Below are positions 34,771 through 46,418 of a stretch of 64,000 bases of DNA, piece after piece. The DNA is from Methylobacterium radiodurans. Lineage in GTDB: Bacteria > Pseudomonadota > Alphaproteobacteria > Rhizobiales > Beijerinckiaceae. Within the stretch, counting starts at the first letter, position 1, and each line of letters begins with the position of its first letter. The notes below the pieces were generated by a model. It saw only the letters and a list, made by a program, of their open reading frames with translations. It was not told where the DNA came from and did not search any database. The stretch spans positions 1,305,001 to 1,369,000 of the forward strand of contig NZ_CP029551.1 of NCBI RefSeq assembly GCF_003173735.1, in the 5' to 3' direction. The position numbers and the translations under genes are program-made.

Positions 34771-35243
34771 ATGATCAAACTCACCGTGAACGGAGCGCCG
34801 CGAAGCTTCGACGGCGATCCCGACATGCCGCTCCTCTGGTACCTGCGCGACGAGCTCGGCCTCGTCGGCAGCAAGTTCGGCTGCGGCGCCGCGCTCTGCG
34901 GCGCCTGCACGATCCATCTCGGCGGCACCGCCGCCCGCTCCTGCGTCACCCCGGTCTCGGCGGCCGAGGGCCAGGAGGTCGTGACGATCGAGGGGCTCTC
35001 GCCCGACGGCAACCACCCGGTCCAGGCCGCGTGGCGCGACCTCAACGTCGCCCAGTGCGGCTACTGCCAGTGCGGCCAGATCATGCAGGCGGCCGCCCTG
35101 CTCAAGGACACGCCGAAGCCCTCCGACCAGCAGATCGACGAGGCGATGAGCGGCAACATCTGCCGCTGCGGCACCTACCCGCGCATCCGTGCGGCGATCC
35201 ATCAGGCCGCCGGTCAGGCGCCCGCCAGCAAGGGAGAGCGCCT

Positions 35244-35247
<4 letters not shown>
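34771..35247 (+). CDS. iorA: (2Fe-2S)-binding small subunit, isoquinoline 1-oxidoreductase alpha type
   Basis: 158 residues. An N-terminal plant-type ferredoxin fold holds Cys38, Cys43, Cys46 and Cys58 ([11 protein letters not shown] motif); the C-terminal helical domain holds the second cluster ligands Cys96, Cys99, Cys131 and Cys133 (CGYCQCG and CRCG). This is the electron-transfer subunit of a molybdenum hydroxylase of the xanthine oxidase family. The large subunit starts four bases inside its end (GTGA overlap), so the two are translationally coupled. Confidence 0.92.
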
Positions 35248-37595
<2,348 letters not shown>

Positions 37596-37643
37596 GGCAC
37601 CAGCGGCTGATCGGGGAGCCGCAGGGCTGCACGGAACGTTGAT

Positions 37644-37681
37644 GGGCCGCGGGATCGAGGGATCCCGCGGCCCCTTTTTTG
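37644..37681 (+). terminator. Rho-independent terminator after iorB
   Basis: A perfect 13-base stem (37644-37656 with 37661-37673) around a 4-base loop is followed directly by C and six Ts. It is the clearest terminator in the window. Confidence 0.92.
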
Positions 37682-37703
37682 TCTTCCGAGAGGATCGTTC
37701 GGG

Positions 37704-38081
37704 ATGAAGCGTAACGCGTGGCTCGCGGCGGCCCTGGCCTGCACCCTCTGCGCTCCGGCGCTGGCCTCGCCGTGCTCGCAGCGGATCGACGCCCTGTCGA
37801 AGCAGGTGCGGGGCGAGGCGACCGAGGCGATCTCCGCCTCCACCAGCGGCAAGGAGACGGCGGCGCGGCGCGAGGGCGAGGGCGTCACGGGCACGGCCGG
37901 CGGCAGCGATCCGCGCGCGGCCCCCGCCGACAAGGCGGCCCAGGCCGGCAAGGGCGGGGACGCGGCGCAGCAGGCCAAGGTCGCCCTCGACGAGGCCCGC
38001 ACCGCGGATTCCAAGGGCGATTCCAAGGGCTGCGAGGCCGCGGTCGCGCGGGCCGAGCAGGCGTTGAAGGCGGCGCCCTGA
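37704..38081 (+). CDS. Secreted protein, unknown function
   Basis: 125 residues. The signal peptide ends CAPALAS. Three cysteines (in SPCSQR, KGCEAA, and one in the signal) are present; the mature part is rich in Ala, Lys, Glu and Gly with predicted helices at about 25-45 and 85-123 and an unstructured middle. It could be a small periplasmic helical protein. There is a terminator upstream, so it has its own promoter within the 60 bases after iorB or is weakly read through. Confidence 0.55.
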   Translation: MKRNAWLAAALACTLCAPALASPCSQRIDALSKQVRGEATEAISASTSGKETAARREGEGVTGTAGGSDPRAAPADKAAQAGKGGDAAQQAKVALDEARTADSKGDSKGCEAAVARAEQALKAAP

Positions 38082-38372
38082 GGGGCGCACGTCCGAATCG
38101 GCTCCAAATTAGCGCGTCGCCGGGCGCGGGTTCTCTCGCCCCGCCGCGACTAGGCGGTCATCCGTGACGGGGCTTTGCGCGCCCTCGTCCCGGTGCAGCG
38201 AAGATCCTGCCGGGGCGCCGCAATCCCCGGGGGCGGCCTGAGAAGGGGGAGGGTTCCGGGGAGGAGCGGGCGGACCGCTCGCCCCGGAGCTAGGGCCTTG
38301 TGGTCGGGGTTCGGGGCGCTGCGCGCCGCCTCTGCACCCGACCGGCCGCGTCGCGGAAGGCGGCGACGTCGT

Positions 38373-38594
38373 CTAGGCGTTGACGGCGAGCGCGTGCTCG
38401 TTGCCGTTGATGCCGGCGCAGAGATCGTCGATCTCGGTGAGGTCGAGGGCCTCGCCGGTGTGGCTGGCGATGGCGTCGATGAGGTGATCCTGGCGTGGAT
38501 CGAACGGATGCCCCTGCATCCGGTAGAACTGGTAGTAGCGCAGGGCTGCCAGAACGGTATCGCGCTCGCGGGCGGTTACGGTGAAGTTCTGCAT
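38373..38594 (-). CDS. Small conserved protein, unknown function
   Basis: 73 residues. MQNFTVTARERDTVLAALRYYQFYRMQGH is helix-turn in character, followed by a second amphipathic part ending in NGNEHALAVNA. It contains no signal peptide or membrane helix and is likely cytoplasmic. A good ribosome-binding purine run precedes ATG 38594. The only clue is that its codon use matches its neighbours, which supports its being real. Confidence 0.55.
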   Translation of the reverse strand: MQNFTVTARERDTVLAALRYYQFYRMQGHPFDPRQDHLIDAIASHTGEALDLTEIDDLCAGINGNEHALAVNA

Positions 38595-38811
38595 GGGTCT
38601 TCTCGTCCCCCTGTGGCTTCAACGAGCCTGGGCGCGACCGCGACGACTCGCCCAAGCTCGACGGTTGTAACCCCCGGGACGCAGAACGGTCCATGTCTTG
38701 ACACTTGGCCGACACATGATTCGGGCCGAAAAAGCGCATCGTGCGCAAGTCAGTGGCGCGGTTAGAGAAGAAAACTGCAAGTTTTGTCAGGCATCTAGCA
38801 CTTCGTCGTCT

Positions 38812-39522
38812 CTATAGACCCAGCTCCGCGAGGAAGGCCGGGACGGTCTCGCTCGCCGGGCCGTAGCTCGCCGCATCGAAGGCATCGGCGTTGTCGGACG
38901 GATCGAGGTTCAGCTCGCAGGTCGGAATGCCGCGCGCCCGCGCGAGGCCGACATAGCCGGCGGCCGGGTAGACCGAGCCCGAGGTGCCGGCCGCCACGAA
39001 CAGGTCGGCCCGCGCCAGGGCCGCCTCGATCCGGTCGAGGTGCTTGGGCATCTCGCCGAACCAGACCACGTCCGGCCGGAGCGCCGCCGCGCCGCAATGC
39101 GGGCAGGGATCGGCGCGCAGGATGTCCTCACGCCGCTCCGAAACCGTGCCGCAGGCGGTGCAGCGCGCCTTCATCAACTCGCCGTGCATGTGCACCACCT
39201 CCGCCGAGCCCCCGCGCTCGTGCAGGTCGTCGACGTTCTGCGTGCAGAGGAACAGGTGCCCGCCCCGCGCCGCCAGGGTGTCGGCTGCGCGGGCGAGCGC
39301 CCGGTGCGCGGCGTTCGGCTCGGCCGCGCGCGCGTCGCGGCGGCGGTGATTGTAGAAGTCGAGCACGAGGTCCGGATCGGCCGCGAAGGCCTCGGGCGTG
39401 GCGAGCCGCATCGGGTCGAAGCGGCTCCACAGACCGCCGCGGTCGCGGAACGTGCCGAGCCCGCTCTCGGCCGAGACGCCGGCTCCGGTGAGGACGAAGA
39501 TCTGTCGCGGCTGTCCGAGCAT
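38812..39522 (-). CDS. cobB: NAD-dependent protein deacylase (sirtuin CobB, class III)
   Basis: 236 residues. NAD-binding GAGVSAESGLGTFRD (12-27), TQNVDDL, the catalytic His113 in HMHGEL, a zinc ribbon (Cys121, Cys124, Cys140, Cys143) and GTSGSVYPA complete the sirtuin fold. Tyr57 and Arg60 in FYNHRRR form the Y-xx-R pair of class III sirtuins, which favours removal of succinyl or malonyl groups over acetyl. It regulates metabolic enzymes in the cytoplasm. It is divergent from the membrane-protein gene at 39603. Confidence 0.94.
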   Translation of the reverse strand: MLGQPRQIFVLTGAGVSAESGLGTFRDRGGLWSRFDPMRLATPEAFAADPDLVLDFYNHRRRDARAAEPNAAHRALARAADTLAARGGHLFLCTQNVDDLHERGGSAEVVHMHGELMKARCTACGTVSERREDILRADPCPHCGAAALRPDVVWFGEMPKHLDRIEAALARADLFVAAGTSGSVYPAAGYVGLARARGIPTCELNLDPSDNADAFDAASYGPASETVPAFLAELGL

Positions 39523-39602
39523 GCCCGCCAGCTATAGCATGAGGGCCGGCCCGCAAGGCGTCCCGCCTGCCGCGGCCCTCGACCCCGGACGAGTCATCCG
39601 CG

Positions 39603-40112
39603 ATGAACCTTCTCGGTCGCCTCTTCGTGGCGGGCCTCGCCCTGCTCCTCGCGATTTCGACGAGCACGGGCGTGCTCGTCCTGGCGCTGCTCGTCGATCC
39701 GGTGGCGGGCGCGTGGCTCACCGCGGGCGCGCTCGCCGGGCTCGACGGGGCGCTCTCCGACCTGTCGGCCGGCCTGCCGCCGGAGGGGCTGGCGCTGCTG
39801 CTGGCGGGTCTCGCCCGGGCGCTGTTCTGGCTCCTCGTGGTGCCGCCCGTACTGGTCGCGGCCCTTGGCGAGACCCTGCGCCTGCGCGGCCTCGCCTGGT
39901 ACGGGGCCGGCTGCGGCCTGCTCACCGCGTCTCTGCCCTGGCTCGGACGGGGCGCCGCCCGGCCCGGCAGCGCGCCGCTCGCCGAGGCCCGGCTCACCGC
40001 GATCCTGTTCCTGGCGGGTGCCGCCGCCGGCCTCGTCTACTGGCTGGTCGCAGGCCGCCATGACGGGCCGGACGAGGCCCGCGCGCGCCAACCGGGATCC
40101 GGGCATCGGTGA
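39603..40112 (+). CDS. Small membrane protein, unknown function
   Basis: 169 residues with four hydrophobic helices (about 4-30, 40-56, 64-90 and 128-148), Ala/Leu/Gly-rich, with no charged pairs inside the helices. Loops are short; the C-terminal tail is hydrophilic (GRHDGPDEARARQPG). No family is recognised. It is divergent from cobB, and a SphA-like outer-membrane gene follows 122 bases on. Confidence 0.5.
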   Translation: MNLLGRLFVAGLALLLAISTSTGVLVLALLVDPVAGAWLTAGALAGLDGALSDLSAGLPPEGLALLLAGLARALFWLLVVPPVLVAALGETLRLRGLAWYGAGCGLLTASLPWLGRGAARPGSAPLAEARLTAILFLAGAAAGLVYWLVAGRHDGPDEARARQPGSGHR

Positions 40113-40234
40113 TCCGAGCGTGACGATGCCGTGTCGCCGCGCACGTCGTGCCCCGTCGCCGGGATGAGGGGAGTGCCGACGGTCGTCCAACCTTGACGGG
40201 CCCCGCGAGGCGGCATCCGGCAAGGGAGGACGCG

Positions 40235-41116
40235 ATGACCGGATCCGGCTCGAGCCTGCGCGACAGCGCGCGGGCGGTGCTCGCCGCCTGGTTCTTGGGC
40301 GCGGGCGGCCCGGCTCTCGCCGGCTCCGCCGCCCAGCCGGGCCAGACGGTCGGCCTGCCGGTCGGCGCGCAGCTCCCCGTGGGCCTCTACTTCGTCAACC
40401 TGTCGAGCTTCGGCGTGCGCGGGACCCTGCCGCAGGACTCGGCGACGAACGTCAACCTGCCGACCTTCGCCTGGGCGACGCCCTGGAACGTCGCGGGCGC
40501 GCGGCTGCAGTTCTTCTTCACACAGCCGGTGGCGGCCGCGAGCGCGCAGGGCGCGCGCTACCAGAGCGGCATCGGCCAGCCGCTGCTCGCCGCCCAGCTC
40601 GCCTGGGACCTCGGGGGCGACCTCGGCGTCAGCTACCTGTTCGGCGGCTACCTGCCGATCGAGACCCGTTTCCTGACCCAGTCGGCCTCGCTCAGCCACC
40701 GCTTCGCGTTGAGCTACACCGGCAACGACTGGAACCTGACCGCCAACCTTCTCTACGGCGTCTTCCTCGACACCCGCTCGCCCTTCGGCACCCTGTACCC
40801 GGACTACCTCAACCTCGATCTCACGGCGACGCGGAAGTTCGGCAAGTGGCAGGTCGGGGCGGTCGCCTTCGGCTCGACCGACCTGCCGACCGGCGTGGCG
40901 AGCTACCGGCCGCAGGGTCAGATCGCGGTGGGCGGCCTGGTCGGCTACAATTTCGGGCCCGTGAACCTCCAGGCCTACGTCACGCACGACGTGATCGAGC
41001 GCAACTACGGCGGCCGCGAGGTCCGCGGCTGGCTGCGCGCCATCGTGCCCCTCTACCAGGACAAGGGCGAGGCCGAGCCGAACCGCACCCTGGTGACGCG
41101 CCGGCAGGCGGAGTAG
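40235..41116 (+). CDS. SphA-like outer-membrane beta-barrel protein
   Basis: 293 residues from ATG 40235 (AGGGAGGA ribosome-binding site). Signal peptide about 1-33 (GGPALAGS). The mature part alternates amphipathic strands (YFVNLSSFG, LQFFFTQPV, GVSYLFGGYLPI, NLNLDLTATRKFGKWQVG), the pattern of the SphA/MetA-pathway-type transporters of phenol- and sphingosine-responsive clusters. It should act as an outer-membrane pore for a hydrophobic substrate. No inner-membrane partner is adjacent. Confidence 0.78.
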   Translation: MTGSGSSLRDSARAVLAAWFLGAGGPALAGSAAQPGQTVGLPVGAQLPVGLYFVNLSSFGVRGTLPQDSATNVNLPTFAWATPWNVAGARLQFFFTQPVAAASAQGARYQSGIGQPLLAAQLAWDLGGDLGVSYLFGGYLPIETRFLTQSASLSHRFALSYTGNDWNLTANLLYGVFLDTRSPFGTLYPDYLNLDLTATRKFGKWQVGAVAFGSTDLPTGVASYRPQGQIAVGGLVGYNFGPVNLQAYVTHDVIERNYGGREVRGWLRAIVPLYQDKGEAEPNRTLVTRRQAE

Positions 41117-41244
41117 CGCCCAGGCCGCGTCCTCGATCGGGCCGGAGCCCGCGGACGCACCGGCCGAGTGCGCGGAGGCGCCGGATCGTCGTGCGGGGCG
41201 GCCATCCGGCATGGTACGATGCCGTTCGCTGCCGGGGGGAAGGG

Positions 41245-41856
41245 ATGACGTCTGAGGAACCGGACCGCGCGGCGATCCGCGCCCATTACGGCGAGCCCAC
41301 GGAGCGCTCGCAGGCCAAGCAGCTCGACCGGATCGACCGGCACGCCCGCGCCTTCATCGCGCTCTCGCCCTTCTGCGTCGTGGCCTCGGCGGACGCGCAG
41401 GGTCGCTGCGATGCCACGCCCCGCGGGGACGCGCCGGGCTTCGTCGCCGTCCCGGACGCGCACACGCTCCTCCTGCCGGACCGACCCGGCAACCGTCGCG
41501 TCGACACGATGCTGAACGTGGCCGAGAATCCCGGGCTCGGCCTGCTGTTCTTCGTGCCGGGCCTCCAGGAGACCCTCCGGATCAACGGGCGCGCCGAGAT
41601 CGTCACGGATCCGGAGGCGCTCGCCCCGCTCTCCGCGCAGGGGCGGCTGCCCTGCGCGGCGCTGCGGGTGCGTGTCGAGGAGGTGTTCTTCCACTGCGGC
41701 AAGGCCGTGATCCGCTCGGACCTCTGGACGCGCGGGGCGGGTCCGCGGCCGGACTTCCCGACGCTCGGGCAGATCTACGCCGACCAGATCGCCGGCATGG
41801 ACGCCGCCGAAACCGATCGCTCAATCGAGGACGGCTACCGCAACCGCCTGTACTGA
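41245..41856 (+). CDS. Pyridoxamine 5'-phosphate oxidase-family FMN protein
   Basis: 203 residues from ATG 41245 with GGGGGAAGGG just upstream. The split-barrel flavin-binding pattern is visible in FIALSPFCVVASADAQGRCDATPRGDAPGF, LLLPDRPGNRRVDTMLNVAENPGLGLLFFVPG and the VEEVFFHCGKAVIRS motif. This matches the MSMEG_1061-type FMN/F420-like oxidoreductase subgroup, which reduces or detoxifies small molecules. The exact substrate cannot be told from sequence. It has its own ribosome-binding site and likely its own promoter. Confidence 0.85.
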   Translation: MTSEEPDRAAIRAHYGEPTERSQAKQLDRIDRHARAFIALSPFCVVASADAQGRCDATPRGDAPGFVAVPDAHTLLLPDRPGNRRVDTMLNVAENPGLGLLFFVPGLQETLRINGRAEIVTDPEALAPLSAQGRLPCAALRVRVEEVFFHCGKAVIRSDLWTRGAGPRPDFPTLGQIYADQIAGMDAAETDRSIEDGYRNRLY

Positions 41857-41876
41857 GGGCCGGCCGGGAGCCCCGC

Positions 41877-42311
41877 TCAGGCCGGCACGAGGCGGTTGCC
41901 GTACCATTCGTCGACCCGCCCGCCATAGGCGGGATCCGCGAAGCCGTCCTCGCCGGGGCCGTGGCTCGGGGCGCCCGCGAGCGCGCCCGGATCGATGTCG
42001 ACCACGTAGCCGCCGAGTTCGGTGCTGTAGGTCAGGGCCCGCCAGGGCAGCGGGTGGTGGTTCTCGCCGAGCCCCAGGAAGCCGCCGAAGGCCAGCACCG
42101 CGTAGGCCACTTGCCCCGAGACCTTGTCGACCATGAAGTTGTGCACGGTGCCGAGATGCTCTCCCTGCCGGTCGTAGACGGCCGTGCCCTCGACCTTGTT
42201 CGAGGCGATCAGGCGCGCGGTCTCGTCGATGGCCACCGGCTCGGCGGTGGGATCGAGCTCCATCGATCCGGGCTTCCGGATGGTGCGCTCGTTCGGCAGG
42301 TCCGTGGGCAT
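41877..42311 (-). CDS. PRC-barrel domain protein
   Basis: 144 residues from ATG 42311. The PRC-barrel core spans about 22-95: LIASNKVEGTAVYDRQGEHLGTVHNFMVDKVSGQVAYAVLAFGG. The C-terminal region ends WYGNRLVPA. PRC-barrel proteins occur in RNA maturation (RimM) and photosynthetic reaction-centre contexts; a free-standing cytoplasmic form like this one often serves in stress responses. It is convergent with the flavin-type gene, 20 bases apart. Confidence 0.85.
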   Translation of the reverse strand: MPTDLPNERTIRKPGSMELDPTAEPVAIDETARLIASNKVEGTAVYDRQGEHLGTVHNFMVDKVSGQVAYAVLAFGGFLGLGENHHPLPWRALTYSTELGGYVVDIDPGALAGAPSHGPGEDGFADPAYGGRVDEWYGNRLVPA

Positions 42312-42649
42312 GTGGGTTTCCGCTGGTCGTCCGCGCAGGTGGGTGTCCGGCCCGCCATGCGGACCGGGAGTTAAGCGCACGAGCGGCGGGCGCGGTTCCG
42401 CTCCCGCGGATCCATCCCGCGGGGCGTAAGCTGACGGGACCGGCGGGCCCCAAGCCGCCTCCGCAATCCCCGCCGTGGACGGATGTCGGCCGCCTCTGGC
42501 GCGCGCGGGGTGCTTGCGCTGTGGATGAGGGGACTTCTGCCTCCGGTTTCCCCTTGGAACGCTGGCCGCACGGCTTAGTTGTTGCTGCTATGCTGCCCCG
42601 GCTGTGGTCCCATCGTCCGGGTCCGCGGCCCGTGAAGCGGAGGAATCCC

Positions 42650-42985
42650 ATGGCGACCAAGACGACGGACAAGGCGAAGAAGGCTGCGCCCGCGGCCAGC
42701 AAGGCTGCCCCGAAGGCGACCAAGGCCGAGGCCGGCGCCAAGCCGAACGCCCTGCAGCAGCCCCTGAAGCCGTCGCCCGAGCTCGGCGCCATCGTCGGCA
42801 CCGATCCGCTGCCGCGCGGCGAGGTGGTCAGCAAGGTGTGGGACTACATCAAGAAGAACAATCTCCAGAACCCGGAGAACAAGCGCGAGATCGTCGCCGA
42901 CGACAAGCTCAAGAAGGTCTTCGGCAAGGACAAGTGCACGATGTTCGAGATGAACAAGCATCTCGCCGCGCACCTCAAGTCCTGA
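42650..42985 (+). CDS. SWIB/MDM2 domain protein with lysine-rich tail
   Basis: 111 residues from ATG 42650 (GCGGAGGAATCCC before it). The N-terminal 35 residues are a Lys/Ala/Pro tail (DKAKKAAPAASKAAPKATKAE) like that of histone H1-like proteins; residues about 40-110 form a SWIB domain: LGTDPLPRGEVVSKVWDYIKKNNLQ and KVFGKDKCTMFEMNKHLAAHL. SWIB domains sit in chromatin-remodelling complexes of eukaryotes, and free bacterial forms are known from chlamydiae and alphaproteobacteria. A nucleoid role is plausible. Confidence 0.92.
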   Translation: MATKTTDKAKKAAPAASKAAPKATKAEAGAKPNALQQPLKPSPELGAIVGTDPLPRGEVVSKVWDYIKKNNLQNPENKREIVADDKLKKVFGKDKCTMFEMNKHLAAHLKS

Positions 42986-43072
42986 GTCCAAATCCAGGTC
43001 GAAGCCGCGGGCGACCCCTCGCTCGCGGGACATTCCCGGGTCGCTGCCCGGGCCTCTGCACCGGCCGGGCCG

Positions 43073-44464
43073 CTAGCGATCCGGCCTGTGCCGCAGCACA
43101 CTGGTGACGATGCCAGCGAGCGCCAGCATCACGGCGCACCAGAGCGAGACGCCGATGGCCGCGTTCGCTCCCCGCCCGTGCGTCAGCCCGAACACCACCG
43201 CCACCAGGGCGGCCCCGAGCGACTGGCCGGTGAGCCGGGCCGTCGATTGCATGCCGCTGGCGCCGCCGCTGCGCTCCCGCGGGGCGGCGGTGATGATGAC
43301 GCGGTTGTTCGGCGACTGGAACAGGCCGAAGCCGAGCCCGCACAGCACGAGCCGCCAGACGATGTCGAGGGTGCCGGGCTCGGGCGGGAGCAGCGCCAGC
43401 GCGGCGAGGCCGGCCGCCATCACGGCGAGCCCGATCCCGCCGAGCAGCCCCGGCGGGTAGCGGTCGGCCAGCCGCCCCGAGATCGGCGCCGCGAGCGCGA
43501 TGGCGAGCGGCCACGGCGTCAGCAGGAAGCCGGCTTGGCTACCCGAGAGATGCAGCACGTCCTGGAAGTAGAAGGGCAGGGCGATGTAGGCGATGAGCTG
43601 CGACGAGAAGGCCAGGATCGAGGAGGCCATCGACAGGGCGAAGGCGGGGATCCGCAGAAGATCGACCGGCAGGAGCGGCGCGGGGAGCCGCATCTGACGG
43701 CGCACGAAGACGGTGCCGACGACGAGTGCTCCGGCGAGTTCGGCGAGCGCCCATGGCCGCCGCGCCGGTTCACCGAGCCCGTCGATGCCGACGATCAGCA
43801 GTCCGAAGGTCAGGGCATTGAGCCCGGCGCTGACGACGTCGAAGCGCCGTCCGTTGCGCGGCGTCGCCGGCAGGGTGCGGGAGGCCACCGCCAGCGCCAG
43901 CAGCCCGACCGGGATGTTGACCAGGAACAGCCAGGGCCAGGCGGCGACCGAGAGGAGGGCCGCCGCGACCGTCGGCCCGGCCGCCGAGGCCACCGCCACC
44001 ACCAGGGCGACGTTGCCGACGCCGCGCCCGATCATCCGGTGCGGGTAGACGAAGCGCACCAGCGCGATGTTCACGCTCATCACGCCTGCCGCCCCGAGCC
44101 CCTGCGCGATCCGACCCAGCACCAGAAGGTCGAGGCTCGGGGCCAGCGCGCAGGCGAGCGAGGCCGCGACGAAGACCGCGAGCCCGCCGAGATAGACCGG
44201 CCTGTAGCCCAGGATGTCGCCGAGCGAGGCCAGCGGCAGCAGCGCGGCGGTGACGGCGATCTGGTAGGCGTTGACCACGAAGATCGCGTCGCCCGCCGAG
44301 ACCGAGAGGTCGCGCGCCATCACGGGCAGCGCCACGTTGACGATAGCGCCGTCGAGCACCGCCATGGTCATGGCGAGCGCGATCGCCAACATGGCGAGCA
44401 GCCGCTCGCGCACCGGCAGCCCGTCCTGCGGGCCGCCCTCCACCTGCCCGGCCGCCTCGGCCAT
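43073..44464 (-). CDS. MFS transporter, DHA2/EmrB type
   Basis: 463 residues from ATG 44464, with about fourteen hydrophobic segments as in the DHA2 family. AVLDGAIVNVALPVMARDL and GRIAQGLGAAGVMS are signature regions of EmrB/QacA-type drug:proton antiporters, and GFGLFQSPNNRVI appears in the later half. It probably exports hydrophobic toxic compounds. No EmrA membrane-fusion gene is adjacent. It is divergent from the alpha/beta hydrolase. Confidence 0.9.
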   Translation of the reverse strand: MAEAAGQVEGGPQDGLPVRERLLAMLAIALAMTMAVLDGAIVNVALPVMARDLSVSAGDAIFVVNAYQIAVTAALLPLASLGDILGYRPVYLGGLAVFVAASLACALAPSLDLLVLGRIAQGLGAAGVMSVNIALVRFVYPHRMIGRGVGNVALVVAVASAAGPTVAAALLSVAAWPWLFLVNIPVGLLALAVASRTLPATPRNGRRFDVVSAGLNALTFGLLIVGIDGLGEPARRPWALAELAGALVVGTVFVRRQMRLPAPLLPVDLLRIPAFALSMASSILAFSSQLIAYIALPFYFQDVLHLSGSQAGFLLTPWPLAIALAAPISGRLADRYPPGLLGGIGLAVMAAGLAALALLPPEPGTLDIVWRLVLCGLGFGLFQSPNNRVIITAAPRERSGGASGMQSTARLTGQSLGAALVAVVFGLTHGRGANAAIGVSLWCAVMLALAGIVTSVLRHRPDR

Positions 44465-44606
44465 CCCCTGCACGCTCCCCGGTTGCGTCGATGCCACCCT
44501 GTCGCCTGCGGGCCGCCTCCCGTCGAGGCGGAGGATGTGCCCTATGTCACCCCGCGTGTCCGGCAACCTCTGCGTGTTGCCGGGCGCGGACCGAACCGGA
44601 GCCGAC

Positions 44607-45623
44607 ATGCGCCGTCCCCCCTTGCTTCCCGCCCTCTGCCTCGCCCTCTGTGCCTCCTTCGCGCAGGTGCTGCCCGCCGCCGCGCAGGCGCCCGAGCCGC
44701 TCGGTATCGCGCTGGAGGGCTTCGCCTATCCCTATCCGGTCGCCTACCTGCCGCTGAGCCGCGACGGCGAGGCCCAGCGCCTCGCCTACATGGACGTGGC
44801 CCCGCAAGGGGCGCCGAACGGCCGCGCGGTGCTGCTGCTCCACGGGCGCAACTTCCCGTCGAGCTACTGGGCACCGGTGATCGCGGCGCTCTCGGGTGCG
44901 GGCTACCGGGTCGTGGTCCCCGACCAGCTCGGCTTCGGCAAGTCGGCCAAGCCCGTCGGCCCCTTCACCTTCGACCGGATGGCCGCCGACACCGTGGCGC
45001 TCCTCGACGCGCTGGACCTGCGCCGCGTCGATGTGGTGGCCCACTCGATGGGGGGCATGCTCGCTGTGCGGCTCGCCCGCAACGCGCCCGAGCGGGTCAA
45101 CAGCCTCGTGCTGGAGGCGCCGATCGGGCTGGAGGATTACCGGTTCAGCGTGCCGCCGGTCGGGAACGAGGTGCTCCTGAAGCGCGAGGGCGAACTCACC
45201 GCCGCGGCCTACCGCAGGCAGTTGATGACGAGCTACGCGCTCTCGCTGCCGGAATCGGCGATCGAGCCGTTCGTGGAGATCCGCGAGCGGGTGAAGGGCT
45301 CCGGCGAGTACCCGCGCTGGCTGCAGTCCTTCGTCAACTCCTACCAGGCGATCTGGGGCCAGCCGGTGGTACACGAGATCCCGCTGGTCCAGGCACCGAC
45401 CCTGTTCCTGATGGGCGGCAACGACCGCAACGCCCCCGGCAAGCCCTACGCCCCGCCGGAGCTTGCCGCCAAGATGGGCCGCAACGCCGAGAACGCGCGG
45501 GCGCTGGCCGCCCGGATGCCGAACGGACGGGCGGAGGTGTTCGAGGGCGTCGGCCACCTCGTCCACATGGAGGCCGCCGACCGGTTCAACGCCCGGGTGC
45601 TGGAGTTCCTAGACGGGCATTGA
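44607..45623 (+). CDS. Secreted alpha/beta hydrolase
   Basis: 338 residues from ATG 44607. Signal peptide about 1-27 (VLPAAAQAPEP). The alpha/beta hydrolase fold has HGRNFPSSYW (oxyanion region), the nucleophile in AHSMGGML, the acid in GGNDRNAPG and the catalytic His in GVGHLVHME. Similar to the periplasmic hydrolases that resemble haloalkane dehalogenase and epoxide hydrolase, although the short cap is unlike theirs. Substrate unknown. The divergent MFS gene might export a product, but that is only a guess. Confidence 0.85.
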   Translation: MRRPPLLPALCLALCASFAQVLPAAAQAPEPLGIALEGFAYPYPVAYLPLSRDGEAQRLAYMDVAPQGAPNGRAVLLLHGRNFPSSYWAPVIAALSGAGYRVVVPDQLGFGKSAKPVGPFTFDRMAADTVALLDALDLRRVDVVAHSMGGMLAVRLARNAPERVNSLVLEAPIGLEDYRFSVPPVGNEVLLKREGELTAAAYRRQLMTSYALSLPESAIEPFVEIRERVKGSGEYPRWLQSFVNSYQAIWGQPVVHEIPLVQAPTLFLMGGNDRNAPGKPYAPPELAAKMGRNAENARALAARMPNGRAEVFEGVGHLVHMEAADRFNARVLEFLDGH

Positions 45624-45734
45624 TGCACTCTCCTTCACCCGCGGAGGGAAGGGAGAGCAGTGCGGTTCGTGGCCCGCATGCCCGAAGCGGTCCGTCGGAC
45701 ATGGATGTATCGCTCCGCAGGCCTGCCCGGGGGG

Positions 45735-46418
45735 CTATCGGCCCCCGGTTTCGCCGTCTCGCCGGAGCAGGAACACGCCCTGCGCGCCGATCAGGTTCCA
45801 GAACCACCAGGGCATCGCCAGGCGCATCGGGCGCCCGCGTGCGTCGAGCGCCGCCGCGGTCTCGATCTTCGCGCCGACCTCCCGGCACAGGCCGACGAAG
45901 TCGCGGATGGTGCAATGGTGGATGTTGGGCGTCTCGTACCACGCCTCCGGCAGGATCTCGGTCACCGGCATCCGCCCGCGGAAGGCGAGCTCGGCCCGCA
46001 CCCGCCAGTGCCCGAAATTCGGGAAGGAGATGATCACCTGCCGGCCGATGCGCAGCAGGTGCTCCAGCACGATCCGGGGATTGCGCGTCGCCTGGATGGT
46101 CTGGGACAAAACCACCACGTCGAAGGCGTCGTCCGGGTAGGCGGCCAGATCCGTGTCGGCGTCGCCCTGGATCACCGAGAGGCCGCGGGCAAGGCAGGCG
46201 TTGACGCCCGCCCGCGACAGCTCGATGCCGCGCCCGTCCACGCCGCGCCGGTCGCGCAGGAGCGCCAGCAGCGTGCCGTCGCCGCAGCCGATGTCGAGCA
46301 CCCGCGCGCCCGGTGGCACCAAGCCCAGAACCACGAGGTGGTCGACGCGCGCGCCGCCCTCGCTCGGCAGGGCCTGCGTCGCGTCCCAGGGCGCGTCGGC
46401 CGCCGCCCGCCCGCTCAC
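45735..46418 (-). CDS. metW: Methionine biosynthesis protein MetW
   Basis: 227 residues from GTG 46418, overlapping the metX stop by four bases (GTGA). An SAM-dependent methyltransferase fold with [15 protein letters not shown] is followed by [16 protein letters not shown] and PNFGHWRVR, typical of MetW. In several proteobacteria MetW and MetX together make the O-acylhomoserine used for methionine synthesis, and MetW is needed for full activity. Overlap with metX means coupled translation and probably a protein complex. Confidence 0.95.
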   Translation of the reverse strand: MSGRAAADAPWDATQALPSEGGARVDHLVVLGLVPPGARVLDIGCGDGTLLALLRDRRGVDGRGIELSRAGVNACLARGLSVIQGDADTDLAAYPDDAFDVVVLSQTIQATRNPRIVLEHLLRIGRQVIISFPNFGHWRVRAELAFRGRMPVTEILPEAWYETPNIHHCTIRDFVGLCREVGAKIETAAALDARGRPMRLAMPWWFWNLIGAQGVFLLRRDGETGGR

